Notes under the pieces: model-generated | What the model was told of the DNA's origin: nothing | Databases searched by the model: none | The model's input: only the letters and a program-made list of their open reading frames with translations | Position numbers and translations under genes: made by a program | DNA from: Euphorbia lathyris | Taxonomy: Eukaryota > Streptophyta > Magnoliopsida > Malpighiales > Euphorbiaceae | Direction of reading: 5' to 3' | Assembly: GCF_963576675.1 (NCBI RefSeq) | Contig: NC_088915.1 | Location: forward strand, 191,001 to 255,000 | DNA length: 64,000 nucleotides | Shown: positions 35,470-48,356 of the stretch, one piece after another | How positions within the stretch are numbered: position 1 is the stretch's first letter | Layout of the letters: each line of letters begins with the position of its first letter

Positions 35470-36274
35470 TATGCAGAACCCAAATCTAATCACCTGTTAT
35501 GTGCTATGTTAGCTGATATCATAAAAAATCCAATCCACATTAATCCAAACATACAACTTCTTATTCTTACCTTAAAGTAGTAGTAGATCTACAAAGTCAA
35601 CAGCTCAAAACATCCTTAAAAACCTACAAACTAATATCCTTAAACCTGGCCATACTAATCATAAAAATACATACCTCAAGGAGGAAAAAAGAATCTAGAA
35701 AAATAACTTGTGTATTGCATTAGCTAATTAAATGTGTAATTAATTACAAAATCCGATTTGATTAATATAAGATAGGGGATAAATTTCCCTAATTGTAATC
35801 CAACTTGTTAATTAGGATCTGCATGATCGAGTTCTAGAATAAGTCTAGAATAAGAACCGAAATAAGCATAAATCTAATCTGTATGATCTGACCTCCAAAG
35901 TAAAGTTTGGAGTGACAAAACACCTATTATGAATCTCTGAACTAGATTGAGTCTTTGATCCCTCCCCAGAAATGAGACTTGTCAAAATTTGAACTTCTCA
36001 TCTTAAATTTTGTACCTTTGATTGAATTATAGAGCAAAGCATCTGTATTTGAGGTTTTAAAGTTAAGAGTTGTAGCAACAATAATATGTACACGAAACCA
36101 ACACCCCAAATTATTAAATTGGAGAGGAACATCTACTTAAATTTGTGAAGTAGTTAAAGAATAACTAGAGAATGAAATGAAGATAGAGAAAATTAAGAAT
36201 TCCGCAATGAAAATGATACAAGAAAGTTCACAACTTTTACATCAATCTAAATAATACAAAGAAGTGAAAATGTA
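35470..36274. other. CACTA-1 interior, no gene
   Basis: AT-rich DNA without recognisable genes or repeats, leading into the psbTn pseudogene. Confidence 0.4.
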
Positions 36275-36715
36275 TCACTTGCGACAAATACTAGCAGTAG
36301 GCAGTAGGCATTGTAAGGTGTAATAGGACCATACTTCTTCTTAGCTTTTGGTGTCCCTCTCATCGGCTAATTTTCAGCCATCACAACTTCCCCAAATGAA
36401 AATGTAGTAACAGCAACAGCAGTTGCTACAAACACCAAACCTCTCCATCCATTAACACTTACTTCCTCTTAGCTTCTGGTGTCCCTCTCAGCGGCTCAAT
36501 TTCAGCCACCGCAACTTTGCCAAATGAAAATCCAGTAATAGTAGTAGCAGCTGCTGCTACAAACACCAAATCTCTCCTTCCATTAACACTTTCTTCTTCA
36601 TTGTTCTTCATCTCCACATTCACCCTTTCTCCATCTGATACATTTGAGGCTTTAGACACAATAAGACCTCAATGTTGGGCTGTGAAAAATGATGCCATCT
36701 AATTTGGAGGCTATC
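36275..36715 (-). pseudogene. psbTn: psbTn-like pseudogene (photosystem II 5 kDa protein), captured in CACTA-1
   Basis: Minus-strand reading gives an acidic linker, then GRRDLVFVAAAATTITGFSF, a thylakoid-lumen signal of RRD plus an Ala-rich hydrophobic run, VAVAEIEPLRGTPEAKRK, and further on KAKKKYGPI. The terminal residues PTASICRK and a stop (36277-36275) are in another frame. Nuclear psbTn proteins share this layout: a transit peptide, RRDL..AAAA, AxAEE, RGTxxAKKKYAxV and a Cys-containing tail. Lesions are a 128-bp tandem duplication of the central part, a 7-bp duplication near 36294-36307 that shifts the tail, and a frame change in the transit peptide. Upstream ATGATGATAGCC at about 36710 may be the original start. 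Captured host gene fragments are common in CACTA elements. Family call is from memory of the motif layout. Confidence 0.65.
36341..36596. repeat. 128-bp tandem duplication inside the psbTn pseudogene
   Basis: Unit 1 is 36341-36468 and unit 2 is 36469-36596. Both start TTAGCTT(T/C)TGGTGTCCCTCTCA and end in CATTAACACTT(A/T)CT. They differ at roughly 15-20 positions, so the duplication is not recent. Each unit covers the RRDL-to-GTPxAK segment. Confidence 0.85.
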
Positions 36716-36717
36716 AT

Positions 36718-36722
<5 letters not shown>

Positions 36723-36749
<27 letters not shown>
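36723..36749. repeat. (TA)n microsatellite
   Basis: About 13 TA units, followed within 90 bp by a (CT)n and a second short (TA)n run near 36817-36828. No gene. Confidence 0.9.
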
Positions 36750-37158
36750 GGCTCACCAAAGGAAAACACTTAACACAGCAGACCAGTTCTACTCATGTAA
36801 CTTTCTCTTTCTCTCTCTATATATATATAGAACTAGTCAATGAAATATGGTAGAAACATAGAGTTTTTTAGTCACTCAAATAGACAATGGCTCAGCTTTT
36901 AATAAACTTGGTCTGGTATATGAAACTGTCAAATTATATTTTTTAGTGTGTGGATTGGTACTGTCACAACAAAAACCCTCATCATGAAGAATTAATTTAA
37001 GAAACTAAAATAATACTCTTTTTTAGATGAATTTGGTTAATGGTTTGAGTTAAGTGTATTATTATAATTATTATTACATTTATATTTCAGTGTATTAATT
37101 GTTTTGTTGTTGCATGTTCTATTCTTCATGTGTTTCTTTATTTGATGATTTTAGGAGA

Positions 37159-37449
37159 ATGACACCTAATAAAGAATGGATAAGACTTACTAAGATAGAT
37201 CGGTTGAGTGAAGAGTATAATATTGGTGATATAGAATTCTTGAACTACGCTTTCAAAAAAACAGGAGAAGCATACGAAATTCGATGTCCATGTGTTAGGT
37301 GTAACAACACCAATTTTGGAACTCGAAACTTGGTTCACACACATTTAATAACAAATGGAATAATGGAAAACTATACCTTTTGGTATCATCATGGTGAAAG
37401 ACGACATGATCTTGATTCTGATGAAGAAGAATATGATGAAGATGATAAT
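37159..37449 (+). pseudogene. tnp2-type transposase, N-terminal exon (cut by solo LTR)
   Basis: Frame MTPNKEWIRLTK ... FLNYAFKKTGEAYEIRCPCVRCNN ... VHTHLITNGIMENYTFWYHHGE is the transposase-associated zinc-binding domain found at the start of TNP2-like CACTA transposases (CPCxxC and H-L...G). It ends in an acidic run and is interrupted at 37450 by the TGTAACATCC terminus of a solo LTR. The rest of the gene resumes at 39727 beyond the LTR. Confidence 0.9.
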
Positions 37450-39357
37450 TGTAACATCCGTGTCTAAAATTTTTATTTTTCAAAATACATAGCGTTAATT
37501 ATTTATAAATTTAAATATACTATTGGGTTTAATTTAATGTCTTTAAGTTTAAATTAAAAAGTTTTGGGTAAGTGTAATAAAAAGTTATAAATTCAAGGAC
37601 CAAAATTGATATTTTTTAATTACTAATATACATACACGTGTAAGTATAGTTGAAAGTAATTTCAACTTATCCTATATAAAAAAAAGTAAAGAATAATTCA
37701 TATTAAAGTAAATGGATTAATATGGTTATGATGTAATGTGCACAAAGCTTTTTACTACATCCAATTAATTAAATTATAATATAAAAACATGGCTTTTATA
37801 TATGTATGTGTCAATTAAATATGAAAACATGGTTTTCTATATCTATGTGTCAACTAGATATTAAAAGAATGCTTTAATAACAGATGATGTGTCAAAATAT
37901 AGAATTTAGTGATGACAAGTGTTTCATAAATTGAAATTAAAATAAAAACATACACACAATTATATATATTGGAGGGTATCTTAAAAAGGGGGATGAATGA
38001 GGAAAACAAAAGAGTTTTTGTTAGGAATTGGAGAAAAGCGTTTTTGGTCGTTGTTGACGACGATATTTTGGATTAGCTACCGACGACGATATTTCGGATC
38101 AGCTATCAATGGATTACACTGATTAATTTTCAGTGACCGACGACGATATTTCGGTAACTGTATTTGTTATCTAAATTATTTTATCAATGTTATAAGTATG
38201 ATTTTGAGTAAGTTTAGTTTTGATAGTTCCGTCAAATTTAATAGATTTACGATTAATGAGTTAGCGTCTATCAATTACTCATAAAAATGTAAAATTTAGA
38301 CAGTTGTCCATTAGATTTATTCAAGTCGGTATTTTAGCATCGTCACTAGTTTAAAAGTATAATCCGTATGAGTTTAAAAGTATAATCAGTCTGAATTAAC
38401 TATCTCAGTGACCGAAAATAATCCAATAAGAATATTTCGATCAGTAAAATATTTTAAGCGACTTTAACAGTTAGAGTTAAAATAAGTTGAAAATAGAAGG
38501 ACTAATACGGATATTTTCCAAATAAAGTCGGTATCGAGTCGAATATAAAATTTGTATAAAAATTTGAATATAAAATTAGTTCAAATAGATTTATGACAAT
38601 ATAATGTGTCTAATGGTATATTCGGTCTAAAATAACGATACTCAGTTAGCGATACGCGTAACAATTTCGGTAACAAACATAAACGGTTTGATAAAGTGTT
38701 TAGTTTAAAATTATTTATATAATATATTTGAGTTACTTTTAATACTTCGATTCAATTGTTTACAATATTATATACTTTGGATTTCGATTGAATACTCTGG
38801 ATTTTGATTATTGGAAGAATAATTATTATTATTGTGGTACTTTGAAAATCGGATTGATAAAATGAGTTTGACGATTTCTTACGAATTGTTTTTGAATTGA
38901 AGAAACTATTGCGGTTGTTGTTATTATTTTGAGATTGAAGTCCAAATATGATTTTTATGAGTTGTGATATTTTGAAAGATAAAATGGTTTTGTCCATCTA
39001 GGATTGCCCGGGGTAGGAGTTGTATGTTTTAAGACCATACCTAAGGGCGGTATGGCCAGAGTGCACGGCTGGTAGTCCTAACGTTAGGCAAGGCGAGATA
39101 TGAATGAGATATCTCGATTATTGATATGATTGATGTTATGATAAGCTACACGGGTGGAATTCGAGGATGGACACACACGCAAATTTTGTATTACGTTTTG
39201 ATAATGTTTGATGATTTGAATTATAATGTTTTACGATTTATTTGATTATGAGTTGGTTTGTTAAAGCGGTTTGTTCGATTTGATTCGATTTGATAAAACG
39301 TTGTTCGATTTGATTCGTTTTGATAAAACGTTATTCGATTTGATTCGTTTTGATAAA

Positions 39358-39392
<35 letters not shown>

Positions 39393-39726
39393 ATAAAATG
39401 AAATATACAATTAAGTTATTAGCGTGTCAATCAACGTGTCAATAAGTTACAATGAGTTCATAAGTTAAGAGAACTACCGGAGTTAAGAGAGTTACCTAAA
39501 ATAGGTAGAACTACGTGGCTTTGATTCTCGATTTAAAAATTAAAAGATGCTCGGGATACGTAGGAAGCTTGATAGAATTATCAAGTCCAAGCCAAATAAT
39601 AAATAAAATTTTAGGTAGTCCGAATAAATTTTTATCTAAAAAAAATTGGTTCGGCTTTCAGGATATTAGAAGTTGGTTGTCCTGTTTTCTGTTCATACCC
39701 GATGCCGTTTTGGATCGGGTGTGACA
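37450..39726 (+). mobile_element. solo LTR (gypsy-type), 2277 bp, inserted in tnp2
   Basis: Begins TGTAACATCCG and ends GGGTGTGACA; no PBS, PPT or coding sequence. It is flanked by ATAAT (37445-37449) and ATAGT (39727-39731), matching at 4 of 5 bases. A (TA)n run occurs at 39361-39390. Termini resemble those of the solo LTR at 59539-61737 (TGTAATGACC...GTCGTGACA), and its sequence is related to the fragment at 3840-4745. Solo LTRs arise by recombination between the two LTRs of a full element. Confidence 0.85.
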
Positions 39727-42700
39727 ATAGTGATAAATGATGATGATGATGATTGGGCTGAAGATATTATAAATGATATATATCCTGATATTGAATTGAA
39801 TGAAGAGGAACCCAATGATGAAGCGAAGAAATTTTATAGGTTATTACAAGATTTAGATAAAGTAGTTTACCCTGGTTGCAAGACCTCTAAGTTGGATGCG
39901 CTTGTCAAATTACTATACATCAAAAGTGTTGGTCGGTGGAGTAATAAATCATTTGACATGTTATTGCAAGTGTTAAAAGAAATACTCCCAAATGGTTCTA
40001 CTTTGCCAGAATCATATTATGAGGCAAAAAGAATTATAAAAGATATTGGTCTCTCTTATGACAAGATTGATGCATGTGTCAAAGATTGTATGTTGTATTG
40101 GAAAGAAGATGAAAATTTAGACAGGTGCAAAATATGTGGTCTCTCAAGATGGAAAGATGATATTCGTAATGGGGAAACTAAACTTCGGAAAAATGGGAAG
40201 AAAATACCAGTCAAGACAATGCGTTATTTTCCTTTAAAGCCAAGACTTCAAAGATTGTTTATGTCAAAGAAGACATCTTCTTTGATGCGATGGCATAAGG
40301 AAGGTAGAGTAGATGATGGAGTTATGAGACACCCTGCTGATTCCCCCGCTTGGAAGACCTTTGATGATGTTCATAAAAACTTTTCCTCTGATCCTCGTAA
40401 TGTAAGACTTGGCCTTGCTAGTGATGGTTTTCAGCCATTTAATCATTCTAAAACTTCATATAGTATTTGGCCAGTCATATTAATTCCATACAATTTGCCA
40501 CCATGGATGTGCATGAAAGAACCTAACTTTATCCTTTCTACCCTTATACCGGGTCCTGATGGTCCAAGAGATGCAATTGATGTCTATCTCCAACCTTTAG
40601 TCGAAGAATTAAAAGATTTGTGGGAAGTAGGAGTTGCAACATTCGATGTGTCGACAAGACAAAACTTTATGTTACATGCATCCTTGTTATGGACTATCAA
40701 TGACTTTCCTGCATATGCAAATTTGTCTGGTTGGAGTACAAAAGGTAAGATGGCTTGTCCTTGTTGTAACAAAGACACTTGTTACTTGAGGTTAGCTAAT
40801 TGTAAGAAGCAATGTTATATGGGACATCGCGGATTTCTTGATAGCAAGCACAGATGGAGAAAAGATAAAAAAAAGTTTGATGGTACTCAAGAATTGAGGC
40901 CGCCACCGAAATCACTCTCTGGAATTGATATCATTGCTCAAGTTACTAGCCTTGAGGGAATCATCTTGAGTAAAGACCTTAGCATGCAGATAGAGGTGAC
41001 AATTTGAACAAGAAAAGCATATTCTTTGAACTTCCATATTGGAGTAGTCTTTTGTTAAGACACAATTTGGATGTGATGCACATTGAGAAGAACATATGTG
41101 ATAATATTGTTGGGACAAGCATGAATGTGAAAGGGAAGACTAAAGACACTATGCAATCTCGCAAAGATTTGGAGGCAATGAACATTCGTCCAGACTTGGA
41201 TTTGATTCTCAAGGAGGATAAGTTTGAGATTCCTATAGCATCTTACATGTTATTTCATGATGAGAAGCACTCATTTTGTTCATTTTTTAAGCAACTAAAG
41301 GTCCCTGATGGTTTCTCATCTAACATTTCTCAAAGTGTGAACATGAAAGAGCACAAAATTTCTGGTTTGAAGAGTCATGATTGTCATATTTTGTTGCAAC
41401 ATCTAATTCCTCTTGCAATACGTGGCCTCCTTCCAAAAAATGTTTGCGAACCCCTTTATCGAGCTATCTTTATTCTTTATTAGTTTGAGTGCTAAGGCAT
41501 TAAAGGCAGAAGAGTTGGAAGAAATTCGCAATCAGATTCCTATAACTCTATGTAAATTGGAACAATGTTTTGTTCCTTCCTTTTTCGATATAATGGTTCA
41601 TTTGCCGATTCATTTGGCTAATGAAGCTTTGATATGTGGCCCTGTACAATTTCGTTGGATGTACCCTATTGAGCGGACATTACATGATTTAAAACTTCTT
41701 ATTCGTAATATGGCTCGTCCAGAAGGGTCAATTGCATATGGGTATATTGCAAAAGAGTGCATGACTCTATGCTCAAGGTACTTGAATGGTATTGAGACAA
41801 AATTTAATAAACCAGATAGAAATGGCGATGGTTGTTTAGATTATTTTGATGGTGGATTTTCCTTATTTTCGCAACATGGGCGATGAATGGGTGTAAGCAC
41901 ATGCATATGTCATAAATAATTGTGATGAAGTCATACCTTTTCTCGAGTAAGTCAATATCTTGAAGAGCTATAATTGTATTTTAAATTCTTAAATAATTAT
42001 GAATAATAATTTCTAAAAATTCGTTGCAGAGAGTATTCCCAGATTCGAGAAAGTATTCATCCACAACAATCTTTTAATGATTGGTTTAAAGATACAGTGA
42101 GTATATCTTTAAACTCTTCATCAAGAAAATATATACCACGTTTAAATGTCTCATACATAATTTTATTGTAGGTTGCAAAAATGTATGCATCTAGCAAGGA
42201 ATCCAATATTCGAGATTTGTTGTCATTATCTCGTGGTCCATCCCAATATGCTACAAACTTTGATGGTTATATTGTGAATGGGTATAGGTTTCGCATTGAA
42301 GATTGTGATAAACGACGTAGAACACAAAATTATGGTGTGTGTGTGAGCAGTGATGTTGGAAATGAGGGAGGACCTATTGATTATTATGGGATTTTAACTG
42401 AGATTCTTGAATTGCAGTATCTTGGTAAGAAAAGAGTTGTGCTATTCAAATGTAAATGGTTTGACGTTCATGACAATGTGTGGGGATCAAAAATAGATGA
42501 ATTTGGATTCATTTGTATCAATCCTCAACGTTGTTTGAGAACAAATGAACCATTTATTCTAGCAAGTCAAGCTTCTCAAGTCTTTTATGCTATAGATAAT
42601 GCTAATAAGAATTGGCATGTTGTTATTAAGACACAACCACGAGATTCATACAATATGTCTTCTCAAATAGATGATGATAATGAGAATTTTGATGATCTTG

Positions 42701-42843
42701 GTGAGGCTTATCAAGAGGGTGAATCATTCAAGTTTCAATGTGGCACTACATTGAATACAACAGACGGGAAAAATTGGGCACGAAGTGATTCATTACCAAT
42801 TACTTATGATGTGTCAAAATCTAAAAAGAAAAGAAAGCCGTAA
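39727..42843 (+). pseudogene. tnp2-type CACTA transposase, main part (at least three exons)
   Basis: Exon 39727-41946 carries the Transposase_21-type core: LYPGC-like VVYPGCKTSKLDALV, DRCKICGLSRWK, MRYFPLKPRLQRLF, RHPADSPAWKTFD, LGLASDGFQPF, PDGPRDAIDVYLQPLVEEL, and the zinc-like CPCCNKDT. It continues LPYWSSLLLRHNLDVMHIEKN and a DUF4218-type region (LIPLAIRGLLP ... PIERTLHDLKLLIRNMARPEGSIA). Short exon 42030-42096 (EYSQIRESIHPQQSFNDWF) and exon 42172-42843 (DUF4216-type) follow. Lesions are frameshifts near 41000 and 41455, a TAA in VxAHAYV at about 41893, and the solo LTR upstream. The enzyme cuts CACTA ends in the family; this copy is dead. Confidence 0.92.
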
Positions 42844-43075
42844 ATAATATCTTGAAGCTGAGATTTTTTTTTCAATATGTTCATTATTATTTTCTGATGT
42901 ATCACATATGTTTGAAGTCGTTATATTATTTGACTTCTTTAAATAAGTAAAATGCTCAGACATGCACTTCCTTTCAAATATGTTCAATATTAATTCCTTA
43001 TGCTCATTTTGTTTGTGTTCTATAGTTTTCTATTGACAAATATTGCATATACCTTTTTTTCAATTTGAGGTGAAA

Positions 43076-45624
43076 ATGCAATCAAGCCAACTTCCTACTC
43101 GCAAAAAGTTCATCCAGCCAGGCAAACTGGGGAACAAAAATCGAGTATTGAGTGCTTTCCAACATTCAAGCGTACCTCATGATAAAAGTACTGAAGACAC
43201 TCCGAAGGGTGTTACTCCAAGAAAAGAGAACCTTAAAGGTATTTTTCAATTTCTTTAAGGTAGTTTTCCATTTATATAATTTCTTTAAAATAGTTTCTAT
43301 TTATACAAAATTGATTTTTTTTTTGTAAATATATACTGCCTCTGCATCTGCAATTTGATGGTAAAATGTTGTATTTGTGTTATTATATTCGACTATAATT
43401 ATCTTTATTAAATTAATGCTTTGTAGATGTTGGTTTGATTGTGCATTTTGGTGATCTACAATACCACGATAAAGGTTTCAACGAAGAATGTTGTTTCCTA
43501 GACATTTTGAGCATATGCAAAAAATTTGTCGATATTTATTCTGTTGGCTTGAGATTTGCTGATGATGATGGAAGACCAGTACAAAATGATTTAGATGTCT
43601 TAAATATGTTCAAAAATTATTCGGGTTCTACAGTCATACATCTTTATGCCAAAAGAGACATAAACTCACGAGGTTTAATATACAAACTCCCAAGTGAGAA
43701 TCCTAATCTAGGTACTTTCATATTATTGCTAAAGATAATCTATTTTAACATTTAGTTATATATCCTATTTCACTCTAACTCTTATCTAAATTTTCATGTT
43801 ATTAGCTTCTGATATTGCACCCATACCAATAGTGACAAATGTAAAGATAATGGGTGAGCTTAAGGTAAATCAGAAAGTGATGGTATATGGTGCTATTAGT
43901 AACGGGGTGGAGACTGCGAGTATTGCCGAATTTTTCATAACTATGAATAAAAACTTGGATATTGAGAATGGTCTTACACCTATCAGCTCACCTAGCAAAG
44001 AGAAGGTAAATATTCTTTGTTATTCAATAATTATTATGTTGGACATATTTGCATTATTAATTTATGATGATGATATTGTTTATTTAGGAGCTTGAATTAC
44101 CATTACAAGCTGTTGGTCAATTTGTTGTTGCCAAACTAACTCCCATGACAGAGGATGGAAAATCTGGTGATCCAAAGTATGCAATATCTCAAACATTTGT
44201 TAAGAGTAAGCATCTTTAATTGATGTATACTTTCATTTCAATAAATGTATACTTTCTTGTGCTTGTTTTATTTTGCTTAATTTCCTAAGAAAATAAAACA
44301 TGAACATTCTGAATTCTTAGTATGAGTTTGTTTCTTCTTTTTAATTCTTTTTTATTCATTTTCTAGGTGATATTCCAAAAATTGTGAGAAAAGTTAGAGG
44401 TTGTAATAAGAACAAAAAAATTTGTTCTCTCAAACAAGGAGAGAAACTTGACATATGTTTCTACAACAATCGTGGCGTTGGAGAGAATCAGAAGTATTGG
44501 TCGAGGCATTTAGGGAAGATTGTACGTAATTGACATATTTGTCCTGTACGGGTACAAACATGGATGGATATAAGTGATGTCACAAAAAAGCACATGTGGG
44601 ACACAGTTACAGTAAGTAGTTTCAACACTAATCAATTTAAACTATTTCAATATATATATTTAATAATATTGGCTATAATCAATTTGATGTAGGAGTATTT
44701 TAAACATCCTGATATCCAGTCGTACTATCTTCACACCTTAGAGCATATGAAGGAACTGTGGGGAAATTAGAGGGCAGAATTGAATAAAAAGTATGTGAAG
44801 ACTTGTGAAAGTAAGGTGGAGGCTTTGAAAAATGTGGCTAAAGGCATGGATTCAAAAGATTGGGAATGGCTAGTAAATAACGTATTCTATACAGCAAAGT
44901 TTCTGGTATGATTTTGTGCATCTTAAATCTAATTTAGTTAACAAGGTTTTCAATTTGATGTCGGTGGTGTAATTTCATAGGAGATAAGCGTAAGAACAGG
45001 GCTTGTCAACAAAGTATGCATATCCATCGTTGTGGAAGCAAGCCTCATAGGGAAGTGATATATGAAATGGTATTTTCACCACTCTTTCAAAATTTTCATT
45101 AGTTTGATTATCAATATTTCCTTTCTATTAATTTGTAATCATTTTATAGGGAGGCAAAGACGGCAACCCGCCAGATGTAAGAGAAGTCTTTGTTAAAACT
45201 CGAAAGATTGATGAAAACATAGTTGAACCAGAAACAAGAAAAAAATATGTAAGTTCCAATTTGTCAAGTCATCCCATTGAATTATATTTATTATATTTGA
45301 CATAATTAAAATTTGTAGGATGAACTAAAGATGACAATGGAGTCAGAGCCAACTCTTACTAATTTACAAGTTGTGGAAAGGTGCTTCGGACGACAACGCC
45401 ATGGTCGTGTCTTTGGTTATGGAGGTGGCTTGAAGCGAAAACATTTTGAAAGTACTTCTCAAATCGAAGAACTCAAGACCAAGCTTCATGATAAGGAAGA
45501 GGAAAACCGTAAGCTTATGGATCGTTTGGAGCAAATTGAAAATCGATTAGTCCAAGTGGAGAATGAACGTGTGGAACACTCAGATACAAATACTTCATCA
45601 AATACTAATGATGAGCATCAAAAG
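43076..45624 (+). pseudogene. tnpA-like gene of CACTA-1 (about nine exons, two stops)
   Basis: Exons delimited by AG/GT borders are 43076-43238, 43427-43711, 43806-44005, 44088-44205, 44367-44611, 44693-44905, 44981-45069, 45150-45248 and 45319-45624; a further exon may start at 45804. The product includes VVERCFGRQRHGRVFGYGGG and, at the end, a coiled coil (IEELKTKLHDKEEENRKL), with PDVREVFVKTRKID earlier. That layout fits the plant transposase Ptta/En/Spm (Transposase_24) family, whose members bind subterminal repeats. A stop in the 44367-44611 exon (IVRN*HICP), another in the next exon (WGN*RAEL), and a third near the end of the 44981 exon make it non-functional. Confidence 0.75.
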
Positions 45625-47814
45625 GTACATTCATATCCTCTAATTTCATTATATTGTTACTTAAGCTTGGTTGCATCATTACTCTAGATAAAGTGTCATC
45701 CTTATAAGGTCTCTTATTAGTGCTTTCAAGGATTGATATACAAAGGATATGAATGTGCGTTCTCTCAATATTAGTTGACTGTTTCTGTCTAATTATTTGT
45801 AGGAAAATGTGCTTGAATATAGGGAAAAAATTGTGTGTGCTAGTTCAATGATAAAAGAATCTAGTTGGTGTGAATTTGGATTGTTTTATATTCACATTCT
45901 TTTCATTTTTGTGTGTTTTTTAATGGATTTAGGGATGCATTATTATTTTTGTTTTCTGCCAAAGTTTGTTTAAGAGCTAACTAGTGATATCGAGTTTTGA
46001 AGTAAAGTGAGAAGTTTGAAATGAAATGATACTATGTCTATTATCCTTGCTTTTCTTCATGCTTTGTGTGCTTAGATTTTCATTAGTGTACTGTTGTTGT
46101 AAAAAGAAAAAAATCATGTGTCTCAATGTCATATCCCTCTTAATTGTTGTTTTAATCTGGTGCAAAAATCACGTGGGATATATTTGATGCTGATTATTTT
46201 AGTTTCAATGCATAAATTACATAACAATCTGACTTTTCGTTAGTAGAGTTGAGTTCTGAGATTTTGTTTGGCTGTGGGATGCGTTTTACAATTTAATGCA
46301 AACAATTTATATGAAAACAAATTACTAAACCCAAATACAAACTTAAAAACTTAACTATAAGCAAATAGCTCTAAATTTGTAGAAGAAATTAAGTTGTCCC
46401 GGGTTTTAAAAACTATGTTCAGGCTATCAAAATTCAATTGCTTTAAATTTTCAATTAATTTTTGCTTCAGTTTTGGGTTAACAGTTTTGCGTTATTGTGT
46501 GTTTTGAGTTTATGTTTGAGCTAAACACACAATTTTCATCATGTAACTTGCTGAGCCTAGTAATAACAATAACAACATGAGATTGTTTGATTTGTCATCG
46601 ATTATTGGATAGAGTAAGGAATTTAAATTTTCTCAGTTGGATTTTTCCATAGCTTTATGTTTGTCTAAGATTTGGTGCTTTTTTGAGTTTAACTTGGAAA
46701 TTAGCTGGATTGAATCAAATAATTTATTTCAATAGCCATTGTTGCACATTAAAAACTTGATATAAACCTCAATGTACCTATTTGACAACCTTTAATCCTC
46801 ATAGTTTATTGCTTGAAAATGGCCCTAACAATAGCGTTTATTTTTGTACTTTGCCCTTGAATTAATGAATGATAGTTTACAGGGTGATCAAGTTAATGCA
46901 AATTGAATGCTTATGTTGCTAAGGATTTAATAGGCTGTAATTTCTATTCTAATATACATTTTTACAGTTTTTACTCTTGATGCATGATTTGGTAATTACA
47001 TGTCTCATATTCTCTTGTTTATTCTGTCTAATTATTTATAGGCATTTTTTTATGATGTATAACATGTGGCAGAAAATTAGTTCATAATATTTTACATTAT
47101 ATCTTTTAATTTTAAGTTCATTTTTTCTTTCTCCAGGGCGTTTAGCTACTCATTTATTCCCCAAAATTCAAGTAAGTTTTTGTTTTACTTTGAGAGTTTT
47201 AGTATATATTTAATTTCACCCACAAAAGAAAAAGTATGGACAGTGAAAAAGTACTTGAGGTTTATTTATCTTCAAACTTTATTACCTTATAATATAGGAG
47301 TATATGATTAATATAGACCAATAATGTTCAATATTATGCCAATAATGTTTATTTTGGTCCATCTTACTAATATAGACCAATACGCTTTGTCTAAGTCTTT
47401 GCTTATTCTTTTCTCTTATACCTTTCCCTTATTATTGGATGTTTACATTTGTAACAGCAGAGCTAATTGTTCTGTTCGGTTGGATTATTCTTCTGGGATG
47501 AGATTTGGAACAAACTGTTGAAGTAGCTTTAATGGAGATTATATATGCCTTTGATTATATCATATTAATGTACGAAACAAGATGATTTGTTTTCCTATTT
47601 TAGAAAGAACAAGAACACATTTCAGTTCATAGTTTTGCACTTTTATTTTCAATCTTGTTAAATGACAAATTGGTTTATATTTTATTGAATTTACGTTTCA
47701 ATTATTGAATTTGTATTTATTGTGTATTTAGATGATTCTAGTGTCACAACACATTAATTCATGATATAATTACTGATCTCTTAGTTGTAAAATATCACTT
47801 CTAATGACAGTACA
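45625..47814. other. CACTA-1 3' interior, no gene
   Basis: AT-rich sequence with no recognised frame. One exon-like stretch near 45804 could be the last tnpA-like exon or 3' UTR. Nothing else is seen up to the subterminal repeats. Confidence 0.4.
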
Positions 47815-48345
47815 TATAGAAATAATGACGGTCTATTATCTCGTGAGAATGTTATAATGATGATGGTAGAAATTGGAAATAACGACGGTTTATTTTCTTA
47901 TTAAAAGGTTATAATAACGACTGTTTATTCACTCGCTAAAGTATAATAACAATGACGGTGGTTTTTGGAAATAACGACCGTATATTCAATCATTAACGTT
48001 TCATAATAATGACAGTGAAGAACGGAAATAACGATCGTTTATTCACTCATTAAAAGGTCATAATAACGACAGTGAATTATGTGAATAATGACCGTTTATT
48101 CACCCATTAATACGTCTTAATAACGACGGTGAAATCAGTTAACAACGACGGTCATTATTGTCCTAATTATTGAGTAGTAAGGACAGGCTGCATACAGTCG
48201 TTGTTTTGTTTTAACGACGGGACACGGTATACCGTCGTTAATACCTTTAGCGTCAGAGGTTTTAACGAGGGTGGACGACGGTATATACGGTCGTTATAAG
48301 TTAATAACGACGGTATTTATTTAATTAACGACGAGATTAACTCTC
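47815..48345. repeat. subterminal repeat array of CACTA-1 (right end)
   Basis: About 20 copies of a short motif, core AATAACGAC(G/C)GT, in both orientations over 530 bp, separated by 'tttattcactcat'-like spacers. In the En/Spm family such subterminal repeats are the binding sites of TNPA, which pairs the ends for transposition. Sparser copies sit at the left end, about 31835-31990. Confidence 0.85.
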
Positions 48346-48356
48346 GTTATAGACCA

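Noticed and set aside
45977..46165. Minus-strand 62-codon frame in CACTA-1.
   Set aside because: Short, no domain, AT-rich surroundings; consistent with chance.
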